The notes under the pieces were generated by a model, which did no database searches, was not told where the DNA came from, and saw only the letters and a program-made list of their open reading frames with translations. The position numbers were made by a program, and so were the translations under genes. DNA of 64,000 bases from Streptomyces naganishii JCM 4654 (GTDB lineage: Bacteria > Actinomycetota > Actinomycetes > Streptomycetales > Streptomycetaceae), in NCBI RefSeq assembly GCF_014650575.1, contig NZ_BMVF01000027.1, forward strand, positions 1-64,000. The letters are read 5' to 3'. Of this stretch, positions 41,828-50,426 are shown in pieces. Numbering within the stretch: the stretch's first letter is position 1; each line of letters opens with the position of its first letter.

Positions 41828-43248
41828 CGGCGGCGGACGGACGGCCCACACAGGACGAAAGAGTCCCGGACGGCGAGCGGGCGATACCGGGCGGGCCGCC
41901 GGTGACCGAGCGGCGGCCGTCGGTGACCGAGCGGCGGCTGCACCCCGTGACGCCCCTGCGGCGGGCCTGGGCGCCGGTCGCCCTGCTGGCGGGATGGGCC
42001 GCGCACGACCCGGACCAGGCGCAGCGGCAGCTGTCGCGCCTGACCACGACCGCCCTGCTGCTCGCCCTCGCGATCGTCGTCCCGGCCGCCGCCCTCTACG
42101 GCTTCCTGTCCTGGTGGTTCACGCACTACGCCGTGACCGACACCGAACTGCGCATCCGCACCGGCCTGTTGTTCCGCCGCACCGCGCACATCCGGCTGGA
42201 GCGCATCCAGGCCGTCGACGTGACCCGGCCGCTGCTCGCCCGGATCGCGGGCGTGGCGAAACTCAAGCTGGACGTCATAGGGACGGCGAAGAAGGACGAG
42301 CTGGCCTTCCTCGGCGAGGACCACGCCAGGGCGCTGCGCGCCGAACTGCTCGCCCGCGCCGCCGGGTTCGCCCCGCGGACCGCGCACGAGGTCGGTGAGG
42401 CACCCGCGCGGGTGCTCGTGCGGGTACCCGCGCGGGACATCGCCGTCTCGCTGCTGCTGGTCGGCGCGACCTGGGGCTCGCTCGCCTCCGCCCTCGTGGT
42501 GCCGCCGCTGGTGTGGCTGGCCACCCACAGCCTGTGGACGACGCTCGCGGTGGCCGTACCGCTGGTCGGCGGCGCCGTCACCGGCAGCGCGGGCCGCTTC
42601 GCGGGGGCGTACGACTGGACGCTGAGCGAGTCGCCGGACGGGCTGCGCATCGACCGGGGCCTGCTGGACCGCACGCACGAGACGGTGCCGCCGGGCCGGG
42701 TGCAGACCGTACGGATCACCGAGCCGCTGCTGTGGCGGCGGCGCGGCTGGGTGCGGGTCGGGCTGGACGTGGCCGGCTCGTCGAACTCCCTGCTGCTGCC
42801 GGTCGCCCCGCGCGAGGTCGCCGAGTCGGTCATCGCCCGGGTGCTGCCGGAGGCGGCGGTGCCGGACGCGGCCGCCCTGCTCCGGCCGCCGCGCCGCGCG
42901 GGGTGGTGCGCGCCGGTGCGCTGGCGGGCGTACGGATTCACCGTGACCGAGACCGTGTTCGCCGCCCGGCACGGGCTGCTGCGGCGTCGGCTCGCGCTGG
43001 CGCCGCACGCCAAGGTGCAGAGCGTGCGCCTCACTCAGGGGCCGTGGCGACGCCTGTGGGGCGTCGCCGACGTCCATGTGGACACGGGCGCCAACAGGAC
43101 GGTCACGGCGCGGCTGCGGGACGCCGGGGAGGCGGCGTGGCTGCTCGCCGCGCAGGCCGACCGGTCGCGGACGGGCCGCGGGGCCGCCCGCCCGGACCGG
43201 TGGATGGCCCGTGGCCCGTCCGCGGCCGGTCCGGACCAGGACGGCTAG
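41824..43248 (+). CDS. large PH-domain (bPH_2 repeats) membrane protein, YdbT-like
   Basis: A 474-residue partner of the preceding protein. It has three bPH_2 modules (around VTDTELRIRTGLLFRRTAHIRLERIQAVDV, SPDGLRIDRGLLDRTHETVPPGRVQTVRI, and VTETVFAARHGLLRRRLALAPHAKVQSVRL) separated by paired membrane helices (about 74-97 and 205-245). The N-terminal 45 residues are polar and contain two copies of VTERR. Its stop codon overlaps that of the convergent membrane protein gene (CTAG at 43245-43248). Confidence 0.87.
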   Translation: MTAADGRPTQDERVPDGERAIPGGPPVTERRPSVTERRLHPVTPLRRAWAPVALLAGWAAHDPDQAQRQLSRLTTTALLLALAIVVPAAALYGFLSWWFTHYAVTDTELRIRTGLLFRRTAHIRLERIQAVDVTRPLLARIAGVAKLKLDVIGTAKKDELAFLGEDHARALRAELLARAAGFAPRTAHEVGEAPARVLVRVPARDIAVSLLLVGATWGSLASALVVPPLVWLATHSLWTTLAVAVPLVGGAVTGSAGRFAGAYDWTLSESPDGLRIDRGLLDRTHETVPPGRVQTVRITEPLLWRRRGWVRVGLDVAGSSNSLLLPVAPREVAESVIARVLPEAAVPDAAALLRPPRRAGWCAPVRWRAYGFTVTETVFAARHGLLRRRLALAPHAKVQSVRLTQGPWRRLWGVADVHVDTGANRTVTARLRDAGEAAWLLAAQADRSRTGRGAARPDRWMARGPSAAGPDQDG

Positions 43249-44828
43249 GAGGCCGCGGTCCGCAGGCCCTGGAGGTCGATCTGCTCCGTCTCGTCGTGAG
43301 CGGTGAGGTCGATGACCTGGCCCACGACCGACGCGCCGGCGTCGGCCGGCTTGTACTGCGACTCCGACTCGGCCTTGTGCAGGGCGAGCGCCTCCTGGCC
43401 GACCACGTCGGCGAGGTCCTCGTTCTGGACCGCGTCCAGGGCCGTGGACGGCGCCCCCTTCTGCGTGCCGAAGAAGTCGAAACCACCCTCGACGACCGGG
43501 CGCCGCGCGGGTGCGGCCGGCACGACGGCGACGGCGGTCGGAACGGTGAAGTGCCCGGAGGGCTGCCGCACGGGCTTGCCCGTGGTGACGGCGGCGGGCT
43601 CGGCCTGGGCTCCCGGTTGCGCGGCGCGTGCGGCCGGCTCGGTCGTGGAGGCGGCGGCCGCGGGCTCGTGCGCGTCGGCCGCCTCGGGCTGCCCCTGCGG
43701 TTCGTCCTCCCGCGTGGGAGACGCGGCGGCGGGGCCGCTGTCCGTCCCGGCGGCGGATTCGCCGACCTGCTGGGCAGTGGGTTCGGCCTCACGACCGGGC
43801 TCGCGGCCGGGCTCGCGGCCCTGCTTCGGCACGGAGACCGTCCTTGCGGCGCCCTCCGCCTCGGCAGCCCCGCCCGTCTCGGCGGCAGCCTCCGTCTTCC
43901 CGGCGGCCTCCGTCTTCCCGGCGGCACCAGCCTTCCCGGTCACCCCGGCATCGCCGGCGGCCTCGTCGTTCCCGGACCCGTCGGCCTCCGCGGCCGTATC
44001 CGCCCCGCCGGTGTCCCCGGTGTTCCCGGCGGCCCCCGCCTCTGCCTCGGCCTCGGCCTTCCCGGAGGTCTCCGCCTTCGCGGCGGTCTCCGGCCGGGCC
44101 GTCCGCGCCCCGTCCCCCCGCGTCGCCTCGCCGTCCCCCGTGCCCGCCGCGAGCCGCAGCAGCGCGGCGTCGGCACGCAGGAACAGCCGGGAGCCCTCCG
44201 GGGAGAACACGGAGGGAGTCACATCCGCCCTCTCCTCCGGTACGCCCTCACCGGCGTCGGCGCCGGAACCGGGGCCCACGCCGGAGCTGGCGCCGGTGTC
44301 GGCGGTGGCGTCGGCCGGGGTCCGGTCGGCCCGGTCCTCCGGCGCGGCGGGCAGGGCCCGTACGTCGTCGGAGCCGGCCTCTATCTCCAGCAGGCGGCGG
44401 CCCTCGAGGGCGCTCGCCCGCTCGGTCTCGGCGGTGGCGTACCGCCGCAGCAGCGCCGCGTGTTCGTTGCGCAGGCCGGCGAGCTCGGCCCGCTTGGCGC
44501 GCAGCTTCTGCTCCAGGCGGCCGCGCAGCTCGCGCGACTCCTCGAGGTCGGTCTCCAGCTCGGCGACCCGTTCCTCGAAGCGCCACTCGTCGCTCGCACG
44601 CGCGCGCGTGAGGTCGGCGACCTGCCTGCCCGCCTGTGCGTCCCAGCGGCGCATGACGACCGCGCCGGCGACGGCCGTGGCCGCGGCGGCCGCCGCGAGG
44701 GAGCGCAGCACCACCGGCGCCGAGAACACCCACGGGCCGAGGGCGCACACGACGGAGACGCCGGCGATCGCCGAGGGAGGCAACAGCCTGTGCAAGGGAG
44801 GTGAATGGCGATGACGTCCACGTGGCAT
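43245..44828 (-). CDS. membrane protein with coiled coil and long Ala/Glu/Gly-rich repeat region
   Basis: Not a named family. In 527 residues there are one or two membrane helices (about 18-60), a long coiled coil (about 70-150, VAELETDLEESRELRGRLEQKLRAKRAEL), and about 250 residues of acidic Ala/Glu/Thr/Gly repeats (AGKTEAAGKTEAAAETGGAAE). The C terminus is more conserved-looking (GGFDFFGTQKGAPSTALDAVQNEDLADVVGQ). It could be a cell-envelope or cytoskeletal scaffold, which is speculative. Confidence 0.75.
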   Translation of the reverse strand: MPRGRHRHSPPLHRLLPPSAIAGVSVVCALGPWVFSAPVVLRSLAAAAAATAVAGAVVMRRWDAQAGRQVADLTRARASDEWRFEERVAELETDLEESRELRGRLEQKLRAKRAELAGLRNEHAALLRRYATAETERASALEGRRLLEIEAGSDDVRALPAAPEDRADRTPADATADTGASSGVGPGSGADAGEGVPEERADVTPSVFSPEGSRLFLRADAALLRLAAGTGDGEATRGDGARTARPETAAKAETSGKAEAEAEAGAAGNTGDTGGADTAAEADGSGNDEAAGDAGVTGKAGAAGKTEAAGKTEAAAETGGAAEAEGAARTVSVPKQGREPGREPGREAEPTAQQVGESAAGTDSGPAAASPTREDEPQGQPEAADAHEPAAAASTTEPAARAAQPGAQAEPAAVTTGKPVRQPSGHFTVPTAVAVVPAAPARRPVVEGGFDFFGTQKGAPSTALDAVQNEDLADVVGQEALALHKAESESQYKPADAGASVVGQVIDLTAHDETEQIDLQGLRTAAS

Positions 44829-44916
44829 GGCCAGAAACTTACCGCGAGTAGGGGAATCGTGGAGGGCCGCCCCGCAAAAAGACGGCCACGGTCGGGACTC
44901 TTTTTCGGGCGGCGTT

Positions 44917-46044
44917 TCAGCGGTCCGTGAGGCGCCCGCTGATCCACTGGAGCGTCGGGGGGATCTCCCGCCGCCAGGTGTTGAAGTTGTGGCCGCCGCT
45001 GGCGAGGATGATCGAGGAGACCCGGGTCTTGTTCGTCGCCTTCACCGCGTCGATCAGCTTGAGCGTGGCCTTGTAGTTGCCCTCGCCGACCTTGCTGCTG
45101 GTGAGGAGCAGCGAAGTGTCGGGCGCGGGCAGGTGCTTGATGCTCCACAGCAGGTCGGCACGGTTCTGCAGATTCTTGTTCCCGTGGAACAAGTCGCCCG
45201 TGGTCGCGTCGATGGGCGCCTTGTAGTAGGCGGACAGGCCCGCGCCGGCGGCGTACGTCTCGGGGTGGTGGATGGCGAGCTTCAGCGCGCAGTAACCGCC
45301 CGTGGAGTCACCGACGATGCCCCAGTGGCCGGGGCCTCTGCCCACCCGGTAGTGCGCCTGCACGGCCTGCGTCAGGTCCTTGGCGAGGAAGGTCTCCGTC
45401 TGCGGGCCGCCGGGGATGTCCACGCACTCGGTGTCGCGCGGCGGCGCCAGCGTCGGACGCAGCATGACCAGGATCATCGGCTGCATCCGCCCCTGCCTGG
45501 CGAGGTCCATCGCGGTCTTCGGGTACTGCAGCTTGCTGACCAGCGCGTGCGCGGTGCCCGGGTAGCCGGTGAGGACGACGGCGGCCGGGAAGGTGCGCGT
45601 GCGGTACTGCGGCTGGAAGTACTCCGGCGGCAGATAGACGTACGCCGGGGTGGCGATGTGGGTCGTACGGCCCAGGATGTCCACCTTCTGCACCTGGCCG
45701 GCGATCTGCGGCCGCGAGCCGTTGGACATCTGTATCCGCTCGGTGCCGACCACTTGGAGCGGGCCGCTGGCACCGCCGTGGGCGGAGTTGTCGATGACGA
45801 CCCCCTGGTCGGTCTCCTGGCCGAAGAGGTCGGCCCAGCTGGCGTAGAAGCCGAAGGCCTGGTTGGCGGCGAGGCCCACGCAGGCGAAGATCGCTGCCTG
45901 GGTGGCCAGCAGGATGGCGACACGGCCGCTGACGGCCCGCCAGTTGCGGCGCGCCAGGCGCGGCCAGAACCACACCGTGGCGACGAACAGCAGCACGGCG
46001 AACAGCACCGCCAGCGCGAGCACTTTTTTACTCGTGAGACCCAT
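44917..46044 (-). CDS. membrane-anchored alpha/beta hydrolase, esterase family
   Basis: A 375-residue protein with two N-terminal membrane helices (VLALAVLFAVLLFVATVWFW and VAILLATQAAIFACVGLAA) and an outer esterase D-like domain. The nucleophile elbow is GIVGDSTGGYCA (Ser), an acid lies near LLLTSSKVGEGNY, and the catalytic His is in GGHNFNTWRR. Related actinobacterial proteins include mycolyltransferase-like esterases; the substrate is unknown. It is divergent from the LysX-like gene. AGGAAAGAG precedes ATG 46044. Confidence 0.87.
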   Translation of the reverse strand: MGLTSKKVLALAVLFAVLLFVATVWFWPRLARRNWRAVSGRVAILLATQAAIFACVGLAANQAFGFYASWADLFGQETDQGVVIDNSAHGGASGPLQVVGTERIQMSNGSRPQIAGQVQKVDILGRTTHIATPAYVYLPPEYFQPQYRTRTFPAAVVLTGYPGTAHALVSKLQYPKTAMDLARQGRMQPMILVMLRPTLAPPRDTECVDIPGGPQTETFLAKDLTQAVQAHYRVGRGPGHWGIVGDSTGGYCALKLAIHHPETYAAGAGLSAYYKAPIDATTGDLFHGNKNLQNRADLLWSIKHLPAPDTSLLLTSSKVGEGNYKATLKLIDAVKATNKTRVSSIILASGGHNFNTWRREIPPTLQWISGRLTDR

Positions 46045-46108
46045 GGGCTCTTTCCTGCCTGACCTTCCCTGCCGGGCCGTCCACCGCATCATTGCGAGGA
46101 CTTGCCCC

Positions 46109-46129
46109 GGCCTTTGACTGGCCTTTGAC
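46109..46129. repeat. 11-base-spaced direct repeat GGCCTTTGAC between esterase and lysX
   Basis: GGCCTTTGAC at 46109-46118 and 46120-46129, one helical turn apart, in the divergent promoter region. Could be a regulator site. Confidence 0.45.
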
Positions 46130-46148
46130 CCGACTTTTCGGTGGAGAG

Positions 46149-46177
46149 TGAACCTCTCTCCCCGAGACACCGTCCTA
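46149..46177 (+). promoter_or_regulatory. SigE-type ECF promoter for the LysX-like gene
   Basis: TGAAC (-35, 46149-46153) and CGTCCTA (-10, 46171-46177) are separated by 17 bases, close to the GAAC/CGTC consensus of SigE-type sigma factors. It lies about 70 bases before ATG 46248. Confidence 0.5.
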
Positions 46178-46247
46178 GAGGGCGCAATGTCGCCGGATGC
46201 CCGGGTCGGCACCGGATTCAAGGTCTCTCGCAGAACTACGGGATGCG

Positions 46248-48086
46248 ATGTCTGTCAGGATAGATGGGGAAATGTCGGGCGGGGTTCCGGGCCGATCAAG
46301 CCGGGTGCGGCGGATACTCCGCGGCCCGCGCCCCGAGGCCGTCCCCGTACTGGTCGGCTGGGCCTGCACCCTCGTGGGCCTCCTGGACATCGCCGCGGGC
46401 GTCTTCCCACGCTTCCGGCACAGCCGTATGCACGCCATCGCGGAAGTGCTGCCGGGCTCGTTCGGCCCGTTCGCCGCGGCGCTCTCGCTCAGCGCCGGCG
46501 TGCTGTTGCTGCTGCTGGCGCACGGCCTGAAGCGGCGCAAGCGCCGGGCCTGGCGCGCGGCCGTGGCACTGCTGCCGGCCGGCGCGGCGGCGGAGTTCGT
46601 CTACCGGCACTCGGTCATCGGCGTGCTCATCTCGCTCGCGCTGCTCGCGCCGCTGCTGATCCACCGCGACCAGTTCATGGCGCTGCCCGACCCGCGCAGC
46701 CGGTGGCGGGCGCTGGCCAACTTCGTGCTGATGAGTGCCGGTTCGCTCGCGCTCGGCCTGGTCATCGTCAGCGTCCACGGGCACCGCATGGTGGGCAACC
46801 CGAGCCTCGCGGACCGGCTGACCCACGTCGTCTACGGCCTGTTCGGCTTCGAAGGGCCGCTCGCCTACCAGGGCAACACCTCCTGGACGGTGGCGTTCTC
46901 CCTCGGCGCGCTCGGCTGGCTCACCGCGGTCACCACGGTCTACCTCGCGTTCCGCCCCGAGCACCCGGCCGCCCGGCTCACCGAGGAGGACGAGGACAAG
47001 CTGCGCGCCCTGCTGGCCAAGCACGGCGCCCGTGACTCCCTCGGCCACTTCGCGCTGCGCCGCGACAAGGCGGTCGTCTTCTCCCCCAGCGGCAAGGCGG
47101 CGGTGACGTACCGCGTCGTCTCCGGTGTGATGCTCGCCAGCGGCGACCCGATCGGCGACGTCGAGGCGTGGCCGGGCGCCATCGAGCGGTTCATGGACGA
47201 GGCCAGGGCCCACTCCTGGACGCCCGCCGTCATGGGCTGCTCGGAGACGGGCGGCGAGGTGTGGACCCGGGAGACCGGCCTGGACGCCCTGGAACTGGGC
47301 GACGAGGCGGTGGTCGACGTCGCGGATTTCTCGTTGGCCGGACGCGCGATGCGCAACGTCCGTCAGATGGTCAAGCGCATCGAGCGGGCCGGCTACGAAA
47401 CCCGGGTGCGGCGCATCCGTGACCTCGGGGAGGCCGAGCTGGAGCGCATCCGGCTGGCCGCCGAGGACTGGCGCGGCACCGACACCGAGCGCGGGTTCTC
47501 CATGGCGCTCGGCCGCATCGGCGACCCCTCCGACGGGGACTGCCTGATCGCCACCGCGCACAAGCAGGACGAGGAGCCGGGTCCCTACGGCGACCTCAAG
47601 GCGATCATCCACTTCGTGCCGTGGGGCACGGACGGCGCCTCCCTGGAACTGATGCGGCGCGACCGCTCGGCCGACCCCGGCATGAACGAACTGCTGATCG
47701 TCGCCACGCTCCAGGCGGCCCAGAAGCTCGGCATCAAGCGGATCTCGCTGAACTTCGCGATGTTCCGCTCGGCCCTCGCCCGCGGCGAGAAGATCGGCGC
47801 CGGGCCGGTGCTGCGGGCCTGGCGCGGGCTGCTGGTGTTCCTCTCCCGCTGGTTCCAGATCGAGTCGCTGTACAAGTTCAACGCCAAGTTCCAGCCGCGC
47901 TGGGAGCCGCGGTTCGTCGTCTACCGCGCCTCCTCCGACCTGCCCCGCATCGGCTTCGCCGCGATGCAGGCCGAGGGCTTCGTCAACCTGGCGCTGCCGC
48001 TGCCCCGCTTCCTGCGCCGCCGCCGCGCGGCCGCCCAGCGCCCGTGCGCCCACACGGTCGCGGAGCGCGACGTCCGCGCGGCCTGA
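46248..48086 (+). CDS. LysX/MprF-like phosphatidylglycerol lysyltransferase-domain protein
   Basis: About 612 residues. The N-terminal part has six to seven membrane helices (about 30-240, e.g. SFGPFAAALSLSAGVLLLLLAHGL). The C-terminal part is the DUF2156/MprF aminoacyltransferase domain (FALRRDKAVVFSPSGKAAVTYRVV, ASGDPIGD, RNVRQMVKRIERAGYE, GFSMALGRIGDP, DLKAIIHFVPWG, SLELMRRDRS, NELLIVATLQ). Such enzymes add lysine to phosphatidylglycerol and raise resistance to cationic peptides and lysozyme. A linked lysyl-tRNA synthetase domain is absent. Start choice among 46197, 46248 and 46272 is uncertain. Confidence 0.85.
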   Translation: MSVRIDGEMSGGVPGRSSRVRRILRGPRPEAVPVLVGWACTLVGLLDIAAGVFPRFRHSRMHAIAEVLPGSFGPFAAALSLSAGVLLLLLAHGLKRRKRRAWRAAVALLPAGAAAEFVYRHSVIGVLISLALLAPLLIHRDQFMALPDPRSRWRALANFVLMSAGSLALGLVIVSVHGHRMVGNPSLADRLTHVVYGLFGFEGPLAYQGNTSWTVAFSLGALGWLTAVTTVYLAFRPEHPAARLTEEDEDKLRALLAKHGARDSLGHFALRRDKAVVFSPSGKAAVTYRVVSGVMLASGDPIGDVEAWPGAIERFMDEARAHSWTPAVMGCSETGGEVWTRETGLDALELGDEAVVDVADFSLAGRAMRNVRQMVKRIERAGYETRVRRIRDLGEAELERIRLAAEDWRGTDTERGFSMALGRIGDPSDGDCLIATAHKQDEEPGPYGDLKAIIHFVPWGTDGASLELMRRDRSADPGMNELLIVATLQAAQKLGIKRISLNFAMFRSALARGEKIGAGPVLRAWRGLLVFLSRWFQIESLYKFNAKFQPRWEPRFVVYRASSDLPRIGFAAMQAEGFVNLALPLPRFLRRRRAAAQRPCAHTVAERDVRAA

Positions 48087-48097
48087 CCCCGCGAACA

Positions 48098-48142
48098 GCC
48101 CGGGCGGGCCCTCCCCCTCCACCCCAGGGTCCCCGCCCGGGC
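48098..48142 (+). terminator. probable terminator after the LysX-like gene
   Basis: 11-bp complementary arms (48098-48108 and 48132-48142; GCCCGGGCGGG and complement) with a 23-base C-rich loop, 12 bases past the stop codon. Confidence 0.5.
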
Positions 48143-48267
48143 CCCTCCATGGCGTGTCACTTCCTCCTCGACCCTACGGCCACCCCGGGGCGGGGGGCTG
48201 GTCCCGGCCCTGCGGCCGCCCCGAGGCGGGGGCAGGGCTGTGGGGCGGCGGGGTCACGGGTGGGGCC

Positions 48268-48273
48268 TACGCT
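48268..48273 (+). promoter_or_regulatory. -10 box TACGCT for folP
   Basis: TANNNT six bases before folP ATG 48280, with no ribosome binding site. Confidence 0.5.
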
Positions 48274-48279
48274 GAATGT

Positions 48280-49296
48280 ATGAGTGATGACAGCGGGCGT
48301 GGGCGTGTGGCGGGGCTTCCGGTGTGGGACCGCTGCGCGGTCATGGGGGTCGTCAACGTGACGCCCGACTCCTTCTCCGACGGCGGCCGCTGGTTCGACA
48401 CCACAGCGGCCGTCAAGCACGGCCTCGACCTGGTGGCCGAGGGCGCCGACCTGGTCGACGTGGGCGGCGAGTCCACCCGCCCCGGCGCGACCCGCGTCGA
48501 CGAGGCCGAGGAACTGCGGCGCGTCGTGCCGGTGGTGCGCGGCCTGGCCTCCGAGGGCGTCACGATCTCCGTGGACACCATGCGCGCCCGCGTCGCCGAA
48601 CAGGCCCTCGCGGCCGGTGCCGCCCTCGTCAACGACGTCAGCGGCGGCCTCGCCGACCCTCACATGATCCCCATGGTGGCGCGGACCGGCGCCCCCTTCG
48701 TCGTCATGCACTGGCGCGGCTTCCTGGAGGGCGGCAACGTCCAGGGGCACTACGACGACGTGGTCACCGAGGTCGTCGACGAGCTGCACGCGCGCGTGGA
48801 GGCCGTCCTGGAGGGCGGCGTCGCCGCCGACCGCATCGTGGTCGACCCCGGCCTGGGCTTCTCCAAGGAGGCCGGACACGACCTGGCGCTCCTGGCCCGT
48901 CTCGACCGCCTGCTGGGTCTCGGCCACCCCGTCCTCGTCGCCGCCTCCCGCAAGCGGTTCCTCGGCCGGATCCTGGCCGGCCCCGAGGGAGCCCCGCCGC
49001 CCGCGCGGGAGCGCGACGCCGCCACGGCCGCGGTCTCCGCGCTCGCGGCGTACGCCGGCGCGTGGGCGGTACGCGTGCACGAGGTCCGCGCGACGGCGGA
49101 CGCGGTACGCGTCGCACGCGCCGTGGAGGCGGCCCGCACGCCCGGATCTCGTACGCCCGAGACCGGCACGCCCGAGACCGGTACGCCCGGAGCGCGCGCC
49201 GCCGAGGCCCGCACTCCCGGAGTCGGTGCACCGGAGGCCGGTGTCCCCGGAGCCGGTGCCGCGCAGGGCGGCACGCGCGCCGAGGGAGCCCGGTGA
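48280..49296 (+). CDS. folP: dihydropteroate synthase with repeat tail
   Basis: FolP condenses p-aminobenzoate with hydroxymethyl-dihydropterin diphosphate, the sulfonamide target. The 338-residue protein shows MGVVNVTPDSFSDGG, VDVGGESTRPGA, ISVDTMRARVAEQAL, NDVSGG, VVMHWRG, DPGLGFSK and AASRKRFLG, all conserved. Usual length is 270-290; the last 50 residues are a degenerate repeat of RTPG/ETGTPGA-type sequence not needed for the fold. It heads folP-NTF2-folB-folK, and its stop overlaps the next GTG by four bases. Confidence 0.96.
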   Translation: MSDDSGRGRVAGLPVWDRCAVMGVVNVTPDSFSDGGRWFDTTAAVKHGLDLVAEGADLVDVGGESTRPGATRVDEAEELRRVVPVVRGLASEGVTISVDTMRARVAEQALAAGAALVNDVSGGLADPHMIPMVARTGAPFVVMHWRGFLEGGNVQGHYDDVVTEVVDELHARVEAVLEGGVAADRIVVDPGLGFSKEAGHDLALLARLDRLLGLGHPVLVAASRKRFLGRILAGPEGAPPPARERDAATAAVSALAAYAGAWAVRVHEVRATADAVRVARAVEAARTPGSRTPETGTPETGTPGARAAEARTPGVGAPEAGVPGAGAAQGGTRAEGAR

Positions 49297-49796
49297 GCGC
49301 CCCGCACACCGACGTCGAGCAGGTCGAGGCGGCCAACACCGCCTTCTACGAGGCGATGGAGCGGGGCGACTTCGAGGAGCTGACCTCGCTCTGGCTCACC
49401 CCGTCCGACCTGGGCGTCGACGAGGAGTACCACGACCCGGCCGACACCGGGGTCATCTCCTGCGTGCACCCGGGCTGGCCCGTCCTCACCGGCCGCGGCG
49501 AGGTGCTCCGCTCCTACGCGCTGATCATGGCCAACACCGACTACATCCAGTTCTTCCTCACCGACGTGCACGTCTCCGTCACCGGCGACACCGCCCTGGT
49601 GACCTGCACCGAGAACATCCTCAGCGGCGGCCCCGCCCCCGACGGCGGCGGCGAACTCGGCCCGCTCGTGGGACAGCTCGTGGTCGCCACCAACGTGTTC
49701 CGGCGCACACCCCTCGGCTGGAAGCTCTGGTCGCACCACGCCTCCCCCGTCCTGGCCGAGAACGACGGTGACGAGGACGAGGACACACCCGGGTAA
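49293..49796 (+). CDS. SnoaL/NTF2-like protein in the folate operon
   Basis: A 167-residue protein with an NTF2-like cone fold (VEAANTAFYEAMERGDFEELTSLW, VLTGRGEVLRSYALIMAN, VHVSVTGDTALVTCTEN, VVATNVFRRTPLGWKLWSHHASP). Such proteins can be small enzymes or ligand-binding folds. Its conserved position between folP and folB in Streptomyces suggests a folate-related task, but no activity is known. GTG 49293 is coupled to the folP stop. An acidic tail of about 12 residues ends the protein. Confidence 0.85.
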   Translation: MSAPHTDVEQVEAANTAFYEAMERGDFEELTSLWLTPSDLGVDEEYHDPADTGVISCVHPGWPVLTGRGEVLRSYALIMANTDYIQFFLTDVHVSVTGDTALVTCTENILSGGPAPDGGGELGPLVGQLVVATNVFRRTPLGWKLWSHHASPVLAENDGDEDEDTPG

Positions 49797-50066
49797 GCGG
49801 GTAGTCGCAAGGTGAACGCCGGTGCACGGGCGGGCGCCGGCGCCGGACGTGGCCGGAATCACGAAGACCCGCGCGGCCGCGGCCACCGGGCCGTGAGCAG
49901 CCGGGTTCTCCAGGGGAAACGCGGAATGAAACCTCCCGCCCCGCCGCGCGGAGCCGCCGCCGGGGCCCGGCCCTGTCAGTGCCCGCAGGTAGATTCGTCA
50001 AAGGCCGGTGCACCGCCCGCACGCGGTGGGAACCGGCCGCCGCCGACGATTGCAGGAGTGATTCGC

Positions 50067-50426
50067 GTGGATCGTGTCGCGCTGCGCGGCCTGAGGGCCC
50101 GTGGGCACCACGGTGTGTTCCCCAAGGAGCGCGAGGAGGGTCAGACCTTCCTCGTGGACCTCGTCCTGGGCCTGGACACCCGGCCGGCCGCCGCCGACGA
50201 CGACCTCACGAAGACCGTGCACTACGGCATCGTGGCCGAGGAGGTCGTTGCCGTGGTGGAGGGGGAGCCGGTGAACCTCATCGAGACGCTCGCCGAGCGC
50301 ATCGCCCAGACCTGTCTGAAGCACGAGGGGGTGCGGGAGGTCGAGGTCTGCGTGCACAAGCCCGACGCGCCCATCACCGTCCCCTTCGACGACGTGACCG
50401 TCACCATCACCCGGAGCCGAGTATGA
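50067..50426 (+). CDS. folB: dihydroneopterin aldolase
   Basis: FolB cleaves dihydroneopterin to hydroxymethyl-dihydropterin. The 119-residue product shows LRGLRARGHHGVFPKEREEGQTFLVDL, TVHYGIVAEEV, NLIETLAERIA (catalytic-region Glu) and VCVHKPDAPI with the conserved Lys. GTG 50067 is chosen because GGAG lies eight bases upstream (50055-50058). The stop overlaps the folK ATG (ATGA). A 270-base spacer separates it from the preceding gene. Confidence 0.95.
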   Translation: MDRVALRGLRARGHHGVFPKEREEGQTFLVDLVLGLDTRPAAADDDLTKTVHYGIVAEEVVAVVEGEPVNLIETLAERIAQTCLKHEGVREVEVCVHKPDAPITVPFDDVTVTITRSRV

